The notes under the pieces were generated by a model that searched no databases, was not told where the DNA came from, and saw nothing but the letters and a program-made list of their open reading frames with translations. A stretch of DNA of 64,000 bases from Melastoma dodecandrum. Lineage: Eukaryota > Streptophyta > Magnoliopsida > Myrtales > Melastomataceae. The translations under genes and the position numbers were made by a program. This document shows, one piece after another, positions 57,881-64,000 of this stretch (the stretch's first letter is position 1; every line of letters begins with the position of its first letter). The stretch is taken from positions 3,038,001 to 3,102,000 of the forward strand of contig JARUPY010000290.1 of NCBI GenBank assembly GCA_029817715.1, written 5' to 3'.

Positions 57881-60600
57881 TTCGTAAATCAAATCATGAA
57901 AAGTTGTCTTCATTTACAAAAGGGGAAGAATCTGAATTGTTTTCAAAATATAACGAAAGATACTAGAAAATTGCTCTCATTTACTATCAAATTATATTTG
58001 AAATGTAATAATCCAATTAATTATTTCTAGGTATCAAATTAATTCGGATATTTTCAAAAATAATTTCATTTACTACATTAACTCGCTATAATCTGAATCT
58101 GGATTATAATTAATTTGATACAACGAGAAAATTAAAAACTTATCAACAATATTTTTTTAAAAATAAAAATGTTTAAAATGAGTTGTATTTTATATAAATC
58201 ATAATATTAGTATCCAACAATTTCAATTCTTTTTAGATTAATTCAAATTTTAGAATAATTATGGAATGAATTGATAAAGAATAAAAAAATTCATAAAAAG
58301 AAAATTATATATGTTACACCATTATAAGAAATGTTAAGTGATTTGAGAACTTAATTTAAATAAAAAGGAATCCAAGTGTATTAGGAACAAAAATAAAAGA
58401 AAACTTAAAAGTTAAAATACTTCATTTCAAATACTTCTTTCATTTAAATCGGACAACTATAAAATTAACTATCTATTTGTGAAGGATTTCTTTAACGGGT
58501 GTCCGAAATTATCTATTTTGATTAGAACAATCTATTTCCAGCAGTTTCTAGAAACACTCACAATTTCGGAATGCGACGTCCGGGATGGATCGGACCGACG
58601 AGGGACGACGCCCCAAGGGGGAGGGGGATGATCTGGGCTAGCGCGACCTCACACTGGTTCGCCCTGGACGTCGATCAATCTATCACAAGATCCTGGTCCG
58701 CTCTGTCATTGTCTGATTTTTGGTTGTCTGATCACACTCGAAATTATGTATCTACTTATCGTATTTTTGCCCCTGCTCGGTAGTTCCGTAACAAGTTTTT
58801 TCCGGACGTTTTCTAGGATCAGAAGGAAGCGCTATAATGACCACTACGTGCGTTTCATTCTCTTCGGATCGTGCTGGGCAAAATACGGGCTTGGGAATTA
58901 GAGCTTGTAGTTATAGGAGCGATCCCGAGATTCATCACGGCATGGTCGGATGGAGGGTGTGAGTAATTGCGACGGGGCGGGACTAAACATGTAAAATGCT
59001 TGCTTTCCTGATGTTGCTTTGATTCGCCGGTTGTGGAACAAGGAGGGGACGGATGAAATGACACCAAGGTTGATTCTCTTGAAACCCGGTATACCTGCTC
59101 CCTATCTTTTTGGCTTTCTTTGGCCGGTGCCATCCTTTCTTCTGTCGCTCGCTCCGTAGGACAATAACTGACGAGAACCTTGAGTTGTTTTTGACCAACT
59201 GACTGGGAGCCATTATTATTCTTGACTTGACTTATTGTTAAAAAAAGTACTCACTATCCGGGCTAGGATATAGTCAGTGTGCCGCGAACTCTCTTTTGGC
59301 TGTCGATTTAATGCCGTTTGACCCGGCTACTCACCACACCCTATTTGATATAGCATTAATAGCTCTACGTCTCTCGAGGTAGGAATCATATCGAATGCTT
59401 TTCTTGTTGAGGGTCAACAATCCCTGCTGAGCATTGAACGACCATGACTAATTTTGCGAGATATTTTACTAGTCACATACCACCATTAATCTAATACGTA
59501 ATGCATTCTCCCTCACTCTCTTCTAATTTTATGGCCTGTTGAAATAAAGAATTAGATAAAAACTGGAAAAGATTCGAAATAAAGACGCACACGAGGGAAG
59601 GGGCCCACTACTCTTCATTACTTCCCACTAGGCGAGAGGTGCACCTAACCCACCTACCCACTCATCAATCATGGTGTTCAGCTGCATCAGTAGGGGGGAC
59701 TAGCCTCATTGCTTGTGGCGGGGACCTCTTACCTAAGGTCGGGCCCGTGCCTGATTGGGCTTGGATAATCTAGCTCGTGCCAGAGCCCAGGCAAAATATT
59801 TTCAGTCTGGGCCCGAGTCCGAGTCTTGCCCTGGCCCTGGCCTGGGCTAGAATGTCCAAGCTCGGGCCCGGACATACTTCAATCTCGGTTATCCGATCCC
59901 GGTTAGGCTCGGGCCCTGGGCCCACCCAGTTACGCTCAGGCTCGGGCTCGGGCCCACACAAGCACCGTTGACCCACTTGCTGAGAGATTCACTAGGTACA
60001 CATTTTGTCCCGGCTGAGATTTACCATTTTCATATCGCTCGATTTTCATTCATTGGATGACAAGTATTAGGTTTAATGACAATTGAGTAAAGTTTTTTTG
60101 TTGAATGCAGGATGTGTGTTTCTCATCCTATTTATTTCATTGGCTTCGGCGATCTCTCCACCTCCCCATCCACCCGTGTTGACTACACAACAATGGTATA
60201 AGGAAAACCAGAGTTCTCTTTACTTACACCTCACACTTCCACTGCTATTGGTTTTTTTTGGAATGAATTGAATGCTATGCCTTTTTATTTGACCTCTCCC
60301 CACCTTCGGAGAAGGGAAAGTTCCCCACGCCGCACCCACAACTACTCTAGCATCAGGAAGGACAGCTTGCTCGGAGGGCTGGCCTATCTTTGGAAGGTTG
60401 CCTTTGTCAACGCTACGAAGGACCGGGGAGCAACCAGCAAAGTAAAAGCAGCAGAGAGTAGTCAAAAGTTCACGCGCTTTTTTTTATTCAAAACGCTTGG
60501 ACTGAGTTCATACCCTATTTTTAACCAGAAGCACGACCCCTCCTTGTTCCCCAAGGCCTTCAAAAGCTTTCACGTCGAGTTCCTCGTCCGTTAGTCGTTG
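57881..60600. other. Repeat-derived spacer
   Basis: AT-rich to 58560, then an unclassified LTR-like stretch (58570-59000). A diverged inverted copy of the array unit lies at about 59035-59160. A GC-rich cluster of GGGCCCGAGC/GCTCGGGCCC words lies at 59780-59960. A short open frame at 60083-60270 has a signal-peptide-like start (VFLILFISLASA) preceded by TTGAATGCAG, as in exon 2 of the proline-rich gene, but no recognisable product. No gene called. Confidence 0.4.
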
Positions 60601-63520
60601 ATACAAGGACAGGGACAGAGATGAATCTGGCTATGATACCATGTTAGAAATTATGTCTAAAACCTGGTCTTCGCTCCCAGTCCCTATCATTTGAGTTTCA
60701 ATTCAATCTCATGGCTATTAACAAAACTCCAAAAAAAAGAAAAGAATTCGGAGCTGGACCAATGTCAATAATATAGATTTAAAAAAGAAAAACTTTAGAA
60801 TGGAACCTCTTTCTTTTTTTGTGTTGGGTCGTGGGGACCGGATAGTGAGTACTTTTTCGATTGCATTCAATCGACAACCAAACTGCATTCAATCAGTCAA
60901 ACCAAACTACATTCAATCACTCAAACTCCACATCTCGCGGCAGACTATAATAGGCCGGATAATGAGTACTTTTTTGCTCCAAGTCGGTTGGTAAAATCAA
61001 AATAGAGTTTCTCTTCGGTGATTGTCCTACGAGCGACAGAAGACAGAAGAGAGGATCACACCGACCAAACAAAGCCAAAAAGATAGGGAGCAGGTATACC
61101 GGGTTTCAAGAGAACCAACCTTGGTGTCATTTCATCCGTCCCCTCCTTGTTCCCCAAGGCCTTCGAAAGCTTTCATGTCGAGTTCTCCTCGTCCGTTAGT
61201 AGTTGATACAGGGATAGGGATAGAGACAAATTTGGCTCTGATACCATGTTAGAAATTATGTCTGAATCCTGGTCTTCGCTCCTTGTCTCTGTCCCTTGAG
61301 TTTCAATTCAATCTCATGGCTATTAACAAAACTCCAAAAAAAGAAAAGAATTTGGAGCTGGACCAATGTCAATAATATAGATTTAAAAAAGAAAAACTTT
61401 AGAATGAAACCTCTTTCTTTTTTTGTGTTGGGTCGTAGGGACCGGATAGTGAGTACTTTTTCGATTACATTCAATCGACAACCAAACTGCATTCAATCAG
61501 TCAAACCAAACTGCATTCAATCAGTCAAACCAAACTACATTCAATCAGTCAAACTCCACATCTCGCGACAGACTATAATAGGCCGGATAGTGAGTACTTT
61601 TTCGCTCCAAGTCGGTTGGTAAAAACAAAAGAGAGTTTCTCTTCGGTGATTGTCCTACGAGCGACAAAAGACAGAAGAAAGGATGGCACCGACCAAAGAA
61701 AGCCAAAAAGATAGGGAGCAGGTATACCGGGTTTCAAGAGAACCAACCTTGGTGTCATTTCATCCGTCCCCTCCTTGTTCCCCAAGGCCTTCGAAAGCTT
61801 TCACGTCGAGTTCTCCTCATCCGTTAGTCGTTGATCCGGGACAGAGACAGAGACGAATCTGGCTTTGATACCATGTTAGAAATTATGTCTGAAACCTGGT
61901 CTTCGCTCCCTGTCCCTGTCCCTTGAGTTTCAATTGAATCTTATGGCTATTAACAAAACTCCAAAAAAAGAAAAGAATTCGGAGCTGGACCAATGTCAAT
62001 AATATAGATTTAAAAAAGAAAAACTTTAGAATAGAACCTCTTTCTTTTTTTGTGTTGGGTCGTGGGGACCGGATAGTGAGTACTTTTTCGATTGCATTCA
62101 ATCGACAACCAAACTGCATTCAATCAGTCAAACCAAACTACATTCAATCACTCAAACTCCACATCTCGCGGCAGACTATAATAGGCCGGATAATGAGTAC
62201 TTTTTCGCTCCAAGTCGGTTGGTAAAAACAAAATAGAGTTTCTCTTCGGTGATTGTCCTACGAGCGACAGAAGACAGAAGAGAGGATCACACCGACCAAA
62301 CAAAGCCAAAAAGATAGGGAGCAGGTATACCGGGTTTCAAGAGAACCAACCTTGGTGTCATTTCATCCGTCCCCTCCTTGTTCCCCAAGGCCTTCGAAAG
62401 CTTTCATGTCGAGTTCTCCTCGTCCGTTAGTCGTTGATACAGGGATAGGGATAGAGACGAATTTGGCTCTGATACTATGTTAGAAATTATGTCTGAATCC
62501 TGGTCTTCGCTCCTTGTCTCTGTCCCTTGAGTTTCAATTCAATCTCATGGCTATTAACAAAACTCCAAAAAAAGAAAAGAATTTGGAGCTGGACCAATGT
62601 CAATAATATAGATTTAAAAAAGAAAAACTTTAGAATGAAACCTCTTTCTTTTTTTGTGTTGGGTCGTAGGGACCGGATAGTGAGTACTTTTTCGATTACA
62701 TTCAATCGACAACCAAACTGCATTCAATCAGTCGAACCAAACTGCATTCAATCAGTCAAACCAAACTACATTCAATCAGTCAAACTCCACATCTCGCGAC
62801 AGACTATAATAGGCCGGATAGTGAGTACTTTTTCGCTCCAAGTCGGTTGGTAAAAACAAAAGAGAGTTTCTCTTCGGTGATTGTCCTACGAGCGACAAAA
62901 GACAGAAGAAAGGATGGCACCGACCAAAGAAAGCCAAAAAGATAGGGAGCAGGTATACCGGGTTTCAAGAGAACCAACCTTGGTGTCATTTCATCCGTCC
63001 CCTCCTTGTTCCCCAAGGCCTTCGAAAGCTTTCATGTCGAGTTCTCCTCGTCCGTTAGTCGTTGATACAGGGATAGGGATAGAGACGAATTTGGCTATGA
63101 TACTATGTTAGAAATTATGTCTGAATCCTGGTCTTCGCTCCTTGTCTCTGTCCCTTGAGTTTCAATTCAATCTCATGGCTATTAACAAAACTCCAAAAAA
63201 AGAAAAGAATTCGGAGCTGGACCAATGTCAATAATATAGATTTAAAAAAGAAAAACTTTAGAATGGAACCTCTTTCTTTTTTTGTGTTGGGTCGTGGGGA
63301 CCGGATAGTGAGTACTTTTTCGATTGCATTCAATCGACAACCAAACTGCATTCAATCAGTCAAACCAAACTACATTCAATCACTCAAACTCCACATCTCG
63401 CGGCAGACTATAATAGGCCGGATAATGAGTACTTTTTCGCTCCAAGTCGGTTGGTAAAAACAAAATAGAGTTTCTCTTCGGTGATTGTCCTACGAGCGAC
63501 AGAAGACAGAAGAGAGGATC
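60600..63520. repeat. Higher-order tandem array, alternating 603/628-bp units
   Basis: Five units can be lined up by the word TTGTCCTACGAGCGAC, at 61022, 61650, 62253, 62881 and 63485; spacings are 628, 603, 628 and 604. Alternate units are more alike than neighbours, so the real period is about 1,231 bp. The longer spacing is explained mainly by an extra 24-25 bp copy of TCAAACCAAACTGCATTCAA-type sequence. Each unit carries GGCTCTGATACCATG or a variant near 60630, 61234, 61861, 62465 and 63093; on the minus strand this reads CATGGTATCAGAGCC, the tRNA-Met primer-binding motif placed after CTAACA. Short open frames in the units are repeats of each other and not genes. Possible origin: a TRIM or LTR-derived unit amplified in tandem. 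Confidence 0.85.
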
Positions 63521-63624
63521 ACACGGACAAATGCTAGGATCCTCGCCTTCTATCTCCCGTCTCTCTTCCTCCTTTCCTCTGCTGAAGTCATTCCACTCTC
63601 TGTCCAGCGCCGTAGAATCTCCGT

Positions 63625-64000
63625 CGTGATGGAAGTGTCCACTGGTATTTTATTGTGTTTTTATTTTTTTTTTCCTTTTGTGTTTCCTAACATTTTTTCT
63701 TTATTTTGAATGCTGGTGATGTTCCTCCTCCGCAGTGGGATAAAACTCCGTTGCCTCCTGCACCACAGCCGTCGCCTCCTCCACCACAGCTGTTGCCTTC
63801 TCCATCATAATTGTCGCCTCCTTCACCTCAATTGCCGGCTACGGTACTCTCACCGTCGCCGCCTTCACTCCCCCTGTTGCCCCCATTGCCGCCGTGGTCT
63901 TTTTCACCGCCTTCATCCTCAAAGTCGACATTGATATGGATAATCACTGTTTTATTCATTTTTCTCGTTATAGCGGAAACTATTATATGGTGGGTGTGGA
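63625..64000 (+). pseudogene. Second copy of the proline-rich membrane protein gene, decayed
   Basis: The exon 2 equivalent starts after GAATGCTG (63718), where the intact gene has GAATGCAG, so the acceptor AG is lost. The following DVPPPQWDKTPLPPAPQPSP and SPPSPQLPATVLSPSPPSLP parallel the protein at 23925-24328, including the transmembrane segment (IWIITVLFIFLVIAETIIWW). A TAA at about 63808 stands where the intact gene has CAA (Gln). The window ends inside the transmembrane-coding part. The upstream part (63540-63650) does not obviously match exon 1 of the intact gene. Confidence 0.75.

Noticed and set aside
59770..59976. Gly/Pro-rich frames over GGGCCCGAGC words, possible CRISPR-like or minisatellite array
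   Set aside because: Words are irregularly spaced and occur on both strands; there is no spacer structure and the host is a plant. Treated as a GC-rich low-complexity patch.
61022..63709. Repeated open frames beginning MSYERQKTEE and MSFNSISWLL on both strands
   Set aside because: They recur with the tandem units and their frames differ only as the repeat drifts; no domain is visible and both strands are equally open. They are artefacts of the array.

Overview
This window is nuclear DNA of a flowering plant, most likely a eudicot. Nearly every gene has short GT-AG introns. Recognisable families are plant-specific or plant-typed: a YODA-type MAPKKK, the katanin p80 KTN80, HIPP, neprosin, a cytochrome b561 and a SANT-bromodomain protein. 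There is also an integrated plant pararetrovirus, and the spacers are AT-rich and full of transposon debris. Gene assignments come from reading translations against remembered families; no search was run.

Layout. 1-1.4 kb: a deleted duplicate of a YODA-eRF3 gene pair. 1.6-2.7 kb: a compound inverted-repeat element. 3.0-4.6 kb (-): remains of a SANT/bromodomain gene. 5.3-11.9 kb (-): a katanin p80 gene with an ACG in place of its start codon and two in-frame stops. 12.8-14.5 kb (-): an intact small one-pass membrane protein gene. 16.2-18.7 kb: two giant foldback elements built from TTTAGTAA/TTACTAAA words. 20.2-22.2 kb (-): a GID8-like gene with a frameshift and a lost splice donor. 22.9-27.4 kb (+): a second YODA copy, broken by two 1-nt deletions and by insertion of a complete proline-rich membrane protein gene. 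28.5-32.1 kb (+): an eRF3 gene with frameshifts and a lost G4 motif. 33.3-35.7 kb (-): a coiled-coil/NST1-like gene with two stops. 36.2-44.0 kb (+): a petuvirus/florendovirus-like endogenous pararetrovirus with one uninterrupted polyprotein frame. It abuts the 5' UTR of an intact RPL36 gene (44.0-44.8 kb). 45.5-46.3 kb: a copia gag fragment. 46.4-46.9 kb: a HIPP pseudogene. 47.5-48.5 kb (+): a cytochrome b561 gene fused tail-to-tail to a truncated ARFRP1 gene (48.5-49.1 kb, -). 50.1-50.7 kb: an intact GC-rich SIS-domain gene. 50.9-51.8 kb: a truncated neprosin gene. 51.8-60.6 kb: gene-poor, with LTR-retrotransposon remains. 60.6-63.5 kb: an alternating 603/628-bp tandem array. 63.5-64.0 kb: a decayed second copy of the proline-rich membrane protein gene.

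The genes do not form a pathway. The common theme is decay. At least eight conserved plant genes are present as recognisable but disabled copies, while RPL36, the SIS gene, the small membrane protein and the inserted proline-rich gene look intact. This fits a fractionating duplicate segment, or a pericentromeric-like region collecting gene fragments. The most unusual items are the foldback elements, the pararetrovirus joined to RPL36, the mobile-looking proline-rich gene, and the higher-order array carrying tRNA-Met primer-binding-like motifs.
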